From NCBI GenBank assembly GCA_907165065.1, contig OU015529.1:12654554-12718553 (forward strand): DNA of 64,000 nucleotides. The letters are read 5' to 3'. Numbering within the stretch: position 1 is the first letter of the stretch; every line of letters starts with the position of its first letter. The translations under genes were made by a program, and so were the position numbers. Below the pieces are notes generated by a model. That model was not told where the DNA came from, made no database searches, and saw only the letters and a program-made list of their open reading frames with translations. This DNA comes from Caprimulgus europaeus (lineage: Eukaryota; Chordata; Aves; Caprimulgiformes; Caprimulgidae). This document shows positions 53,921 to 64,000 of the stretch, piece after piece.

Positions 53921-54065
53921 TCTAGCAGACAGGAAGACCTGGATATGGTTCTTGTCTCTACCTCAGATGTCCTGTTTGAATTTAGGAGCTCCCTTAAATT
54001 CTCTAGGCCCTAGTTTTCATCTTCGTTTGTAGTCACTTTTCTAATTTAGGAGATATCAAAAGAAA
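53921..54065 (+). repeat. MIR-like ancient SINE fragment
   Basis: 'AGACAGGAAGACCTGGATAT', 'TTCTTGTCTCTACCTCAGAT', 'CTTAAATTCTCTAGGCCCTA' and 'GTTTTCATCTTCGTTTGTAG' follow the MIR order through the 'cttaacctctctgggcctcagtttcctcatctgt' block. About 145 bp, diverged. Confidence 0.6.
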
Positions 54066-55129
54066 ATAAGCCCTTGAGTAGATGTATAATGCTTATCACT
54101 AGTCATGTTTCAGCTATCCTTGTTCTGTACATCCTTGCGACAATTGATGGCTTAGTTCTACCTTGATTTTAAGCTTCTGCAGTCCTAATACTGGTTGTTG
54201 CAGGGTGAGACTAAGTAATACATAGATCATTACAGCTATAGCCTTCTAACTTTCAGGGCTTAGGGGGGTCCAGAGGATTCTATGCTGCTCTTAAGACATT
54301 TAAGAGTTTGATGTAAACTATGGCTCACATCACAAGTGAGAACAAGAGAGACAAGAACGTCCCATCCATCAGTGAGATGTCTCATTCTGAATTAACTGTC
54401 TTTGCCTGAGAAGTTGCAATAGAGATGTTTCTTGAAATCAGAATAGCACTGTCAGGAGGAAACTCACAAAGCACTTGACTGTAGACTCTCAAGCTTTAAC
54501 TAGGGCAGTAAGTTCTTTTCTGGATGAATACCATTGTTGTGTGTCTCTGAAGAGACAAAATGTTCAAATCCATGGAATATAATCCTTGTTTCTTTGGAGA
54601 TTTCACATCCGCATAGGTCTGCATCAGGTTAGGAGGAAGAATGCACTGACAAAGCTGTACTGTGTCTTCTGCAATAGCCTAGTTCCAGGTGTGCTTAAAG
54701 CCTTCTTGAATAAACACAAATAAAAACACAAATGGAACACAAATCACAAGCTTAGTTTTTCTGCAGCAGTTTGTCACTTGTATCTCTCTGTCTTGAACTG
54801 AATTGTAACTAGCAGGCCCAGAATTTTGGCACTAAATCTGCTGATGATAGCAGGTAAAAGAAAAATGCCCTGGAAAGCTACTGCCTTCCCACCTACTTGG
54901 TGTCAATTATCAGCAAGTAGAGATTTTAAATGGAAGTTGAATGTTTAGGAGAAAAAGCCATAAATGTCCTTAAAAATGGAGAAGAAGTGAAAGCAATGCT
55001 GGCTCTATGTCTTTGCTGAAACTTTACAGTCCCCAGCAGAGGAGAACAAAAAATTTCAAGCCCTTTCTAACTAGAGAATTGTTACAGACCTTGTCAAGCA
55101 AAGCTAAGGATTAATCAGGACACAGTCTT

Positions 55130-55870
55130 GTTATTGTTAACATTTTATAATGGTTATTAGTTAATGTGCATGATGATTAAGCATTGTAGCTGCTTCTGAT
55201 TGCAGTCAGTGGGAACTGAATTAAGGTCTAAATCACTGTTTGAACCTCACTTTTGATTTCCTGAAAAATAATGAGGCTTTGAACAGAGCAGCATCTAATT
55301 TGTCTATCACTGGAAATGAATGTTTCTGTTCCTTCACACACCTATTAACTTGGAGGTCAGAAATCTAACAAGAAACTGGTTGTTTAACCCTTAGCCTTAA
55401 TCTAGTGTTATGACTTGGATGATTGGACCAAGACTAGAAACAAGACTGTCAGAGGTGCTGCTGAGGCTGTTATACAAGGGATTGTTACATACTTGCAGTT
55501 GATACTTCCATAATTCAGCCTGTCTATCAAACCATTGGCCATTTGGACTTTCCCAGGGAGTTGTTGAGGCCAGCACTGCCAGTCTAAGGGAACCTCTAAA
55601 ATGGAAACAATGCTTCAGTCCATAAACTCTTTATTTGCAGTGCTCAATGTCTTTATGTTGTTGCTTGTTAATTCAGAGTGAATGAACAGTCATTTTTTGA
55701 GTCAATTTGACATTTCTTTTATTAATGGAACACTGTTTTTATTAGATCAGAAGTGATAAAATGTCTCAGGATTAAATGAGTTTTTAAAGATTTCTTAATT
55801 AATGAGGGAATATTGATCATTAAGAGTAACAGTTAAGCAAATGTGCATAAAATATCCAATATAAAGGAGC
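55130..55870. promoter_or_regulatory. Candidate intronic regulatory element upstream of the third exon
   Basis: Two stretches (about 55135-55320 and 55670-55870) are rich in homeodomain cores such as TTAGTTAATG, TTAATTAATGAGG and AATTAGTATG, with no identifiable repeat, 400-1100 bp before the 56270 exon. Function is inferred only. Confidence 0.22.
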
Positions 55871-56269
55871 AGCTATAATTAGTATGCTAGAAAACACTAT
55901 TGTCCCATCAATTACAGTCTTCTGTATCACACCTAGAACTGAAGTGCATCTTTCTTGACCATACCAGGACAACCATCAAAATGTCAGGCACCGAGGAGAA
56001 CAGAAACAAGTCTCTAGGTGAAAAGAAGTTAGGATAAGAGGTCAGAAAACTCTTAAGTACAATGACATTGATTTGATAAAATGATAGAATTTCTTTCAAA
56101 TTTTAATGTTTATTTTAGGGAAAATTCCAAAATGCTTTCAAAATGAAGAGCTCTTATTTTTGAGTATGAGTTTAGATCCAGCTAAACAGGTTCTTCTGTG
56201 GAATTCACCTGTCAGACATTCATGGTATCTGTTGTTTTTAAGGCCTTTTTATCAATCTGTCTTTTACAG

Positions 56270-56334
56270 GTCTATGATGGGGTCTGGTAGAGAGCCTGAT
56301 CTCGTGCATCTGGAGGCGAAGACAGTGGATGGTC
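56270..56334 (+). CDS. SORCS1: SORCS1 internal coding exon (third visible)
   Basis: This 65-bp exon lies between CTTTTACAG and GTAAGT. Its first G completes the Trp codon begun in the preceding exon; 21 codons follow and one base (C) is left over, so it ends in phase 1, consistent with a His codon completed by the next exon. It encodes S-M-M-G-S-G-R-E-P-D-L-V-H-L-E-A-K-T-V-D-G. The E-P-D-L-V-H-L-E-A-[RK]-T-V-D-G pattern is the clearest paralogue marker: SORCS1 has Leu-Glu-Ala and Thr-Val-Asp-Gly here, whereas as I recall SORCS3 reads Met-Glu-Val and Thr-Thr-Asp-Gly. The next exon (beginning with a His-Ser-His-Tyr-like motif) is not found before the window ends. Confidence 0.93.
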
Positions 56335-58886
56335 GTAAGTATATCAGCTTCCAAATATTGTGGTATTCTGGACTGCTCTCATATTCTTGTAATCACACAA
56401 TCTCATGATGGAAATCTGACTTCTCTTTAGTAATTCGATCATTTAATATGAGGGAGGGATTTGACTGTTCTAAGGCAGGCCTGTCAGAAGTGTTTCCAGC
56501 AAGGCAAAAGTTGGGATTAACAGTCTGTGAAAGGAGACAAGAACATGGTGAGGAAGAATAAGTGATAAGCAGTAACTGGAGTTAGAGTATTCAGCACTTT
56601 CTTCCCATGTTCATGGGAACATGACATGGAAGATAAATTCTTGGGTCACAGAGTCTACCTGCTGTTGTTTCACACAGTACACATCACCTTCTTTATAGCT
56701 TTACAGTTTTAACAGAACAGGAATTCTCTGCCTTGGGTACTACTTTTGAAAATACCTAATTTCATTCATAAAGCTTTTAATGATGAGCCTAAGTCATTGC
56801 TTCACTGTTATTGCTTGTCCTGTCATTGTCCTTCACTTTCATCAGCTCCTCTGCTTCTCTTCTTTGCCTCTTGGGGTGCTTTTCTCCATTCCAGGAACCT
56901 TCTTTGTTTGCAACTCCAAAATATTCTCCTAATTTGCTGTAAATTCTCTCAGGCACCTTAAGCTGCCCACTGGCCTTTTCTCCTCCCACCTATGCTTCCT
57001 CATGGTTTATTTTAGAACTTCACTGCCTTTGCAGGTCTTCCTCCATGAATTTCTTTTCCACAACACTGGATTGCCTCAGGCAGGCATCACACTGAAAGCT
57101 TGTCTGCCATAGATCTTGTCACTGTAATTCTGCATTATTTCCTCTGCAAATAACATCTTTGCTGCAACATAACAAGCAAGATTTTTGCCATTTGCAATAT
57201 ATAATGATGCAGTCAATTAATTCCTTTAAACATGGATAAAATTCTCCCCTGAATTGCACCCACAAAGGCAGTGCTGTTACGTAAAATGTGTATTTTGTCA
57301 TCAGAAACTTAAAAATGGTCTCAAAAGGAAGGCAATTGTAAGGTAATCAGTTTTTTAACTTACTGAAATTTAGCATGAAAGAGAATTTTTTGGAAGATGA
57401 ATTTTGAAAAGAAACAGTTACGATAGAAACCATAACGTTTTAAAGGTCTTTCAGTTTCAAGATATGCAAGATTAGTAAAAGTGAAATAACGTATTATCTC
57501 TATTTCTTATCAGTTGTGATCTCTGTTAATTATTTCTCCTCTCAATTTAATTTACCTGAACATGACGACAAGGCTGGGAACACGAGGCTTTCTATTTCTT
57601 GGGATATGGTAAATGCAAATGAGGTATTCTAACAGGACAGTTGTATATTTCAACACAAAATATTACTGTATAAGACATTAAGAATTTGAGGTAATTGAGA
57701 TGAAGCATTTTAATTTATGTTTAAGGAGCTACATTCTAGAGATGCTTTTAAGGGATTTTCAGCTCACAGTGGGCAAAGAAAGTGCCACGCTCCAAATACC
57801 TTAAATGGTCTTGTTTGAGCTCTTAGACTGTAATAAGAACATTTTGCACAGCTGTAACACATTTCTCCAAAAGACTTCTTGAGTGCTTAACAAATTAGTA
57901 AACTTTATTACAGCTCTTAAAGTAGGAACCAAAAAGTGGGTTGATAACAGGTGGATGACACTGGCCTCTACTGAGGAGTCACGCATATTAGTAAAGAATT
58001 GTGGAATAAAAAATTACTGTTCACCGACTGAGCTCTAATAACTGATTTTGTGTACTTATTTTGGCTTAGTTGTGAGCCAGCACAACTTGAGTTTTTCTGT
58101 TTAGGCATATAATGTAAATACAGTGGCGGTGTTAAATCTTCTACCCGTGATGACCCTTCTTGCAAACCAGTCACTCAGATGAAACTTCTGCTCATGGGTC
58201 AGGAGGTCCCCAGCTCAGTTCATTGGCAGTGTAAGAAAATGTGTTGGATATTCAGTAAGTGCATGCTGCGTTTTGCCTGTTGTTCCAGGCAGCGTTGGTC
58301 TCTGGCGGAGGTGGGCAGCTGGAAGCAGAAAGCTTGGAACATATTACAGCATTTTTTGCCAGAAGGCATTTGGTAGTACTGCAGGGCACAGGATTTTGAG
58401 ACCGAGTCAGGCTAAGAGTGTGCAAATGTTCTATTACTCTAGTTACCATGAACAATTTGGTATATTCAGGTTGCTTGTTCTACTAGAGCCTTCTTCTAAG
58501 TACTAAATCAGGCTCCTTTTCCTGGACAAAGTAACCATGACCCTCCAATAGGCGAACAAACCTTTTTCCTCTGGAACGCAGCAGATGTGTCACTGCCAGT
58601 GGGATGATGGGGTGAAGTGTGCTGAAGTGAGAAAGATACTTTTTTTCAAGCTGTAGGAAATATGCAAATATTTTTTCTTGGATTTTTGTGATTTTTTTTA
58701 AAGGTTCTTGTGTTTGCATGTTTATACCTTGTTTGGAATACCTCTTTTGAAAGTTAACCAAGTGTAAAAATTCGATAAAACAATTAAGTTTGAGAAGGTA
58801 GACTTGCCAAAACAAGGCAGGGAGAAAGAAGGAAAGAAAGAGGAATGGTGTGGAAACAACTACACAATCTGTACAATAAAAGGAAA

Positions 58887-58920
58887 GATCCTGAAGTAGA
58901 AATGATCCTGAAGTAGAAAT
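58887..58920 (+). repeat. 17-bp perfect tandem duplication
   Basis: GATCCTGAAGTAGAAAT occurs twice back to back with no mismatch, which suggests a recent replication-slippage event. Confidence 0.95.
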
Positions 58921-59372
58921 GTAAGGCTAAGCAAAAACCTGCTGAACTCAGTACAAATCAAAAACTACACATCATTCTTGTGCTGGTATCTTTTCCTTCA
59001 GAAGCCGAGTAGTACAACTGCAGCTTTAGGTGAGAAGTAGAAGAAATGCCAGCATGTCAGCAGAGAACAGTGTTAGCCCATTTCCCTGACAGGGTCGTTT
59101 GGGAACATCTGTCAACAACAGCCTTAGCATTGGACTTTCCCTGCTAGAACACCAATAACTCTCTAGCTCTGCTCCCTGATTATGGTCTGTCTGTGCATTT
59201 TATTTATTGTGTTTATATACATAATTGAAAAGGTTTACAAGGACCAAAATAGGAGTCTCTTAGCAGGCATAAATCAGTATAACTTCAGTGGCATTTGATT
59301 TACACCCACTGTGGATTTGGCTAGCAATGTTGTACCTGAGCACACATTCTTCCTACTTTTCTTCCCCACCCA

Positions 59373-59392
59373 CCCCCCCCCCCCCCCCCCCC
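59373..59392 (+). repeat. C20 homopolymer (G20 on the minus strand)
   Basis: Twenty consecutive C residues within a CCCACC...CCGCCACCC context. On the opposite strand this is a continuous guanine tract able to form G-quadruplexes. The exact length is prone to sequencing error. Confidence 0.95.
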
Positions 59393-60384
59393 GCCACCCT
59401 CAGGATCCAGAAAATCTGAACTCCTTGTCAACACACAGTATCTCATCAAACCATGGTGCAGGTAGTGATGAACAGATTGAGTACAGACTGCAGTTCAGTT
59501 GTATTGATGGAGACAGATCGCAGGGCTGATCATTGCCATTTATGTTTTTAATCCTGTTGTGTAAATTTTGGAGAGCACCAGGCAAATTTTCATCTTGTCA
59601 AATGTGATGGCTTTGTTTATTTTTTAACGGCTTCAGGCCCAATCTGAGTCAAGCTGGGACTGAGAACACAGTGGTAAAACTGATTTTTCTGGTTGGAAGA
59701 AGTTCATGTGGACCTTATCTCACATTTCCATTTGTATGCTTGGATGTCCCTGGTGTTCCACTTTGATTTTGGAACAGAATCAAAGACAAGCCAGCATAGT
59801 CAGCAGGAACTGTGATTTTTATTCTTTTTTTTTTTTTCCTGGTTTCAGGTCAACACCCCAGTAAGACAATTAATCCCCTACAGTTCTTAATTACATGATA
59901 AGCTTCTCTTTGTTACATTCACCACCATAGTCAGCAAGGCAGAAAGACTGGTGGAAGTTAAATCTAGGTTTGCTCAAATACAGCTTGAAGTGCTTTCAGA
60001 AGGTTTATAAACTTAGTGACATGTGTGTTTTGGTTTTGTAAAGAATACACAAGTCCTGAAAGATCCTTAATTAATGGGCTTATCTGATTTGAGCTAGGGA
60101 GAATTATCCCAGTAAAGCCTGATTCAAGCTAATTGACATGAGAGGTAATTTTTATTCAGGTTATGCCTACAGAGGAATCCAGACTGTTGATGAGAATTAG
60201 AAAGATAGATTCTTACTAGGCATTTGGAAACCAAATGGCTACCCACCAGCCCTCCAGAGAATGGCAAAGCTGACTCAGAGGATGTTTAAGTGACAATTTC
60301 TATAGATGCCAAGTCAAGAAAACCAACTGTTATATTTAAGATATGCATTCACTTATGTAGTTAGATGTCATTTGATTTGGAGTA

Positions 60385-60406
60385 ATATATATATATATAT
60401 ATATAT
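60385..60406. repeat. (AT)11 microsatellite
   Basis: Eleven uninterrupted AT units in AT-rich intronic sequence. Confidence 0.98.
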
Positions 60407-61199
60407 TAAGTGTGGATGAAAGAAGCTAAGGCATTTTCTAATGTTCTGGCAAAAATTTAGAAAGCTCCTGATATTTCAAAAGTACTTTTGTTTCCTTTGC
60501 TTTTCTTCTGCTGCTCTGATTTATACAGCAACTTTTCTAATTGAAAGGTAATTTTAGTGCTGCTGTCATTGTAGGTAAGACCGCAGCCTCACCTGGGGTC
60601 AACAGGCGTACTCTGTTTGCTGATCAGCAGGGGCTGAGCATCTGGCCAGTAGTGTCTGAATCACAAAGTTGAGCTAGGATTTTAATTTCTGTTTTCACAG
60701 AACATTGCAAGGAATAGTAAAATAATCACTGCTGTAGAAAAATTGAGTAGGCAACCTAGCCTGACAGTCTTTTGCTAACATGGCTAGAGTGGTGAATTAA
60801 TTGCCTTAGTTCCCTAAACCTGTGCAGTGATTTTTTTTTTTCCTGATTAATATTTGACTTGGAAAATGACATAGGTTAGTTTTTCTAATTTTATCTTTAA
60901 GCCAGAAATGACAGAGGATATACTTCCCTGTGCAAAGAAAGATTCCTGACTCTGACATGCAATGAACAAAGAGTAACAGCAGGGTAAAAACAGTTTTGTG
61001 AGTAGTTAGTAAATGGGATGGCTTCATTTCACTGATCTTCATTACTGGTTAATTGCTTTGCAGTCCTGGAGAATTGTGAATATAACCTCATATCATAAAC
61101 ATTTCACTAATCAAAATTCAGACCAGATGGAAAAGGATAAAGAATGGTCATTTTGTGTGCTCCTCAAAAAAGGAGTAGAAAGATTAAAGTATAGGAGAA

Positions 61200-61345
61200 C
61201 ATTTAATTAAATTGTGGAACTTGTTACCGCGGGAAGTTGTGCATGCTGAAGATCTACCTGCACTACCAAGGCACCTGGACAAGTTCTTATAACCTTTTCT
61301 AGGCTTACTGTTATTAGTCACTGCTAGAGAGGGGTTACTGCCTGG
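61200..61345 (+). repeat. Possible old CR1-type LINE fragment
   Basis: 'TTGTGGAACTTGTTACCGCG' and 'GGAAGTTGTGCATGCTGAAG', then CTGGACAAGTTCTTATAACC, match the 'tgtggaactcgttgccacaggatgttgtggaggc ... ggacaagttcatgg' region of older CR1 elements in sense orientation. Confidence 0.5.
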
Positions 61346-63239
61346 GTCTTTCAGTGAGATATGTTACTACCATCCTCTTACAATGCATTAGTTACAGGAT
61401 GACAGTCATCTTTCAAAAGCAGAAACTATCCCGTATGTCTAAGCTGCTCAGTAATGAACTGGGATAGTCCATAGTAAATCTGGAAGACAAGCAAGTCGTA
61501 GATTATGTGCTCTTTGCATAAAGTCCTGATTTGTCCTTAGTGGATTTATTTGTAGAGAGAAGGGCACATTCCTCAATGAATAAAAGACAGGAAAAATAAA
61601 AATGATATATTTGCATTGAGTAGAGTGAATATTTTCTCTGACTATCCTTGTAAGGTTTTTGAAAGACATACAGGCAACCTTAAACTAGAAAGCAGTGGGT
61701 ATTGGGGTTTGATATGTCATCCAGAATAACACTCAGCAACAACATCTCCTGAAAAAATTCCTACTCTGCTTTAGGAAAGGATTTGAAACTCTCCTGTGTT
61801 CTTTTGCAGAGGCTCACCAACCTCCAGTAACCACCAACAACCTTCCTTCTCCATGAACTGAGCCAAGAAATGTCTCAGAGACAGGCTGAATGTATTTCCC
61901 TTGAGAACATATTAGCATGGAGCTTAAGCTAAACAGAAAAAACCAAAAGTATTTCATGGCATGGGGTCTCTCTAGCTCTTAACTTTTGCTATGTTAGCAT
62001 TTTCAATTCTCTTTCACCATTGAAACAGATTAATTTTGTCAGAGATTTCCCTTACAAGATATCTTCTCCATTCTTGGATTCCATGACTTTTCTTGTTTCC
62101 TCTTTAGAAATAGGTGCCATTCCCCATGAAGAATCCTACTCTAGGTGTCTGAACTTGTCAAAATCAAAATGTCTGGGGATGTAAAAGCTGAGAGTTGCTA
62201 TGTTCTTCTCTCCAGGCACAGCGTGACTTTGTTGTATGTTAAAAACAACAGCTGTTGTGGAAGGTGAGGGTTCTGGAAATGAAAAGCATAATGTCTTAAT
62301 TACCTATGGCAGGAAAAACATCTGTGCAGGAAAACTAATGAAATTAATTCCAGAACTTAGCAACTGAATACATTAATTGACATTAATTAATGCTAAATTA
62401 CAAATCTCTGCCAATAGAATCACATAAAATGTCCATTAGAATCAAATGCTGAAAGAAAATCCTTGAGTAAATATGAACACAGCAGAACTTCCTGCCGGAA
62501 AAGAGATATCCAGGCACTCCAAGAAGCCTACTTTTCCTTCTTTCTGTTTCCAATAGAGGAGGGAGTTTTTCTTGGTGTGCACATCTCAAGGTTTGGCTGT
62601 TTGGGAGATTAGCTTAAGCAATTTCAGTGCTCTGCCCTTTAGTAGTTATTACTGGCATTTTAGAATTGAAGCTGTGGAGAATTGCACTGTAAAAGTTCAC
62701 AGGAATTGCCTTAGTAAATCTTCATCAGTGGTACAATCACTGCTGCACAGACTGCTGCGATCACAGCAGAAATAGACATAGCCCCCATTCCTCCATTAAA
62801 ACAGGATTGAAAAAACTTCAGTCACCTCTAATGGATGTCAGCCTGGCCCGCTTTTTAAAATCTCTTGTAAAGAAGATTCCTTAAACTTCTTTACTGGCTG
62901 GTCCCTGTAGCACCTGTCCTGTTACCTTCTTGTGCTCTCAGAGTAGATAACTCATTTACATGGGAAGTAAGACAACACTGTAGTATCCTCTTAGTGTTTT
63001 CTAGAGGGCTGGTGTGTCTGTGGAAGTAAAAGGAAACAATGGTGGTGGGGATAAAGAACAGAAACAAGGTGGGAAACAGAAGTCTGATCCCATATAGCTC
63101 TATGCTGGGTGATTTGATCCCATATGTGAAAAGCTACCCAATCTTGCCAACAGCTCGGGGGTGGTGACACCAGCCATTTCAACTGGTGCTGCTTTGTTTA
63201 AGCTCAGGATTGCCAGGCATTTCACTCAGTAATCTTCTT

Positions 63240-63774
63240 GAGACAGAGTGAGACAGCCCACCTGTTGTACTGTGTCCAGCTCTGGAGCCCTCAGCACAGG
63301 AAAGACATGGATCTGTTGGAGCAGGTCCAGAGAAAGTCCACAAAAATGGTCTGAGAGATGGAACACTTTTCCTAAGAGGACAGGTTGAAAGAGTTAGGGT
63401 TGTTCAGCCTGGAGAAGAGAAGGCCTGGGGAAATCTTTCTGCAACCTTTCAATACTTGAAGGAGGCTCGTAAGAAAGATGGAGACTTTTTAGCAGGGCCT
63501 GTTGTGATAGGAGAAGGGGTAATGGTTTTAAACTGAAAGAGGACAAATTCAGACTAGATATAAGGAGACATTGTTTGCAATGATAGTGGCAAAACGCTGG
63601 AAGAGGTTGCCTAGAGAGGTGGTAGAAACCCCATCCCTGGAAGCATTCAAGGCCAGGTTGGACAGGGGTCCGAGTAACCTGATCTATTTGAAGATGTCTC
63701 TGCTCACTGCAGGGGGTTGGAATAGGTGTTCTTTAAAGGCCTCTTTCAACCCAAAATATTCAATGATGCTGTGA
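63240..63774 (+). repeat. CR1 LINE 3' portion with ORF2 C-terminal remnant (sense)
   Basis: This is the longest recent CR1 copy in the window, about 535 bp, from 'TACTGTGTCCAGCTCTGGAG' through 'GGTTGTTCAGCCTGGAGAAG' to the 'GGGGGTTGGAATAGGTG' terminal block. A frame through 63571-63774 still spells L-P-R-E-V-V-E-T-P-S-L-E-A-F-K-A-R-L-D, a stretch commonly seen in avian CR1 3' regions and often mis-predicted as a host protein. The typical ATTCTATG tail has decayed. Confidence 0.93.
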
Positions 63775-64000
63775 ATGTGGGGACAGGTGTGGGGAGCTGT
63801 TTTTCATGATAAAATGGATTGAATTAACCAGGGGTTTGAATTGGTTGTGTTGCAGGTGAAGTGATGCATACCTATTCTCCGTCTTATGACAAGGAGGGGA
63901 CTTGCTGCACCACACAGTACTATTGAGTGGTAGAGGAGGCTCTGGCCCCCTTGTCTCCCTCCTTAATGGGAGCAGAGGGACAGAGGGCTGAACAGCTCTG

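Larger units (their letters stand above)
40495..56269 (+). other. SORCS1: SORCS1 intron between second and third visible exons (15,775 bp)
   Basis: The intron starts GTAAGA, ends CTTTTACAG and splits a Trp codon (phase 2). It contains homopolymer tracts at 41692, 42108, 44457 and 45434, a sense CR1 copy (45786-46160), a GTTT microsatellite (46375-46398), MIR-like fossils (47903-48005, 50011-50137, 53921-54065) and transcription-factor-motif-rich sequence near 46800-47010 and 55130-55870. The remainder is AT-rich unique sequence in which I recognise nothing. Confidence 0.85.
56335..64000 (+). other. SORCS1: SORCS1 intron downstream of the third visible exon (at least 7.7 kb)
   Basis: The intron starts with a strong GTAAGT donor in phase 1; its acceptor lies beyond the right edge. 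Content: a 17-bp tandem duplication (58887-58920), a C20 tract (59373-59392), an AT microsatellite (60385-60406), a probable old CR1 fragment (61200-61345) and a long young CR1 3' copy (63240-63774). Pyrimidine-rich sequence at 56780-57080 looks repeat-like but could not be assigned. Confidence 0.8.

Noticed and set aside
1-64000. tRNA, rRNA, snRNA, CRISPR array, bacterial operon or toxin-antitoxin system
   Set aside because: No cloverleaf with A/B boxes, no rRNA core, no regularly spaced repeats and no dense coding. The window is vertebrate intron.

Overview
The window reads as an AT-rich, gene-poor stretch of a bird nuclear genome. The evidence is the repeat content. There are several CR1 LINE 3' ends, two nearly intact LTRs and one LTR fragment that I recognise as avian endogenous-retrovirus families (commonest in Neoaves), and a thin background of very old MIR-like and CR1-like fossils. 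There is no bacterial-style gene packing, no operon and no CRISPR array.

The only gene I can support is one vertebrate gene on the + strand, SORCS1, which encodes a VPS10P-domain sorting receptor. Three consecutive coding exons are visible: 24823-24981, 40421-40494 and 56270-56334. All have consensus AG/GT borders and compatible phases (0 to 0, 0 to 2, 2 to 1). Joined, they encode about 99 residues of the N-terminal part of the ten-bladed VPS10P beta-propeller, including two Asp-box motifs. The rest of the gene lies outside the window on both sides, so almost all 64 kb is intron: at least 24.8 kb, then 15.4 kb, 15.8 kb and at least 7.7 kb.

Layout. 1-24822: upstream intron, with small CR1 tails near 8.0 and 11.2 kb, an LTR fragment near 17 kb, and a nested retroelement complex at 18.2-21.2 kb. 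In that complex an ancient antisense CR1-type LINE is split by two later LTR insertions. 24982-40420: intron with a small duplicated-motif patch just after the exon, a TTTC microsatellite at 29.0 kb, a MIR-like piece at 36.7 kb, an antisense CR1 3' end at 38.2 kb and another MIR-like piece at 39.1 kb. 40495-56269: intron with homopolymer tracts, a sense CR1 at 45.8 kb, three MIR-like fossils and a homeodomain/POU/TCF/MEIS-motif-rich stretch near 46.9 kb. 56335-64000: intron with a C20 tract, an AT microsatellite and the longest young CR1 copy (63.24-63.77 kb).

I found no undescribed biological system. The best leads are the nested insertion, which gives a relative chronology and includes one LTR with TG...CA ends and a 5-bp target-site duplication; the duplicated motif patch beside the first exon; and several candidate intronic regulatory elements whose conservation must be tested by alignment.
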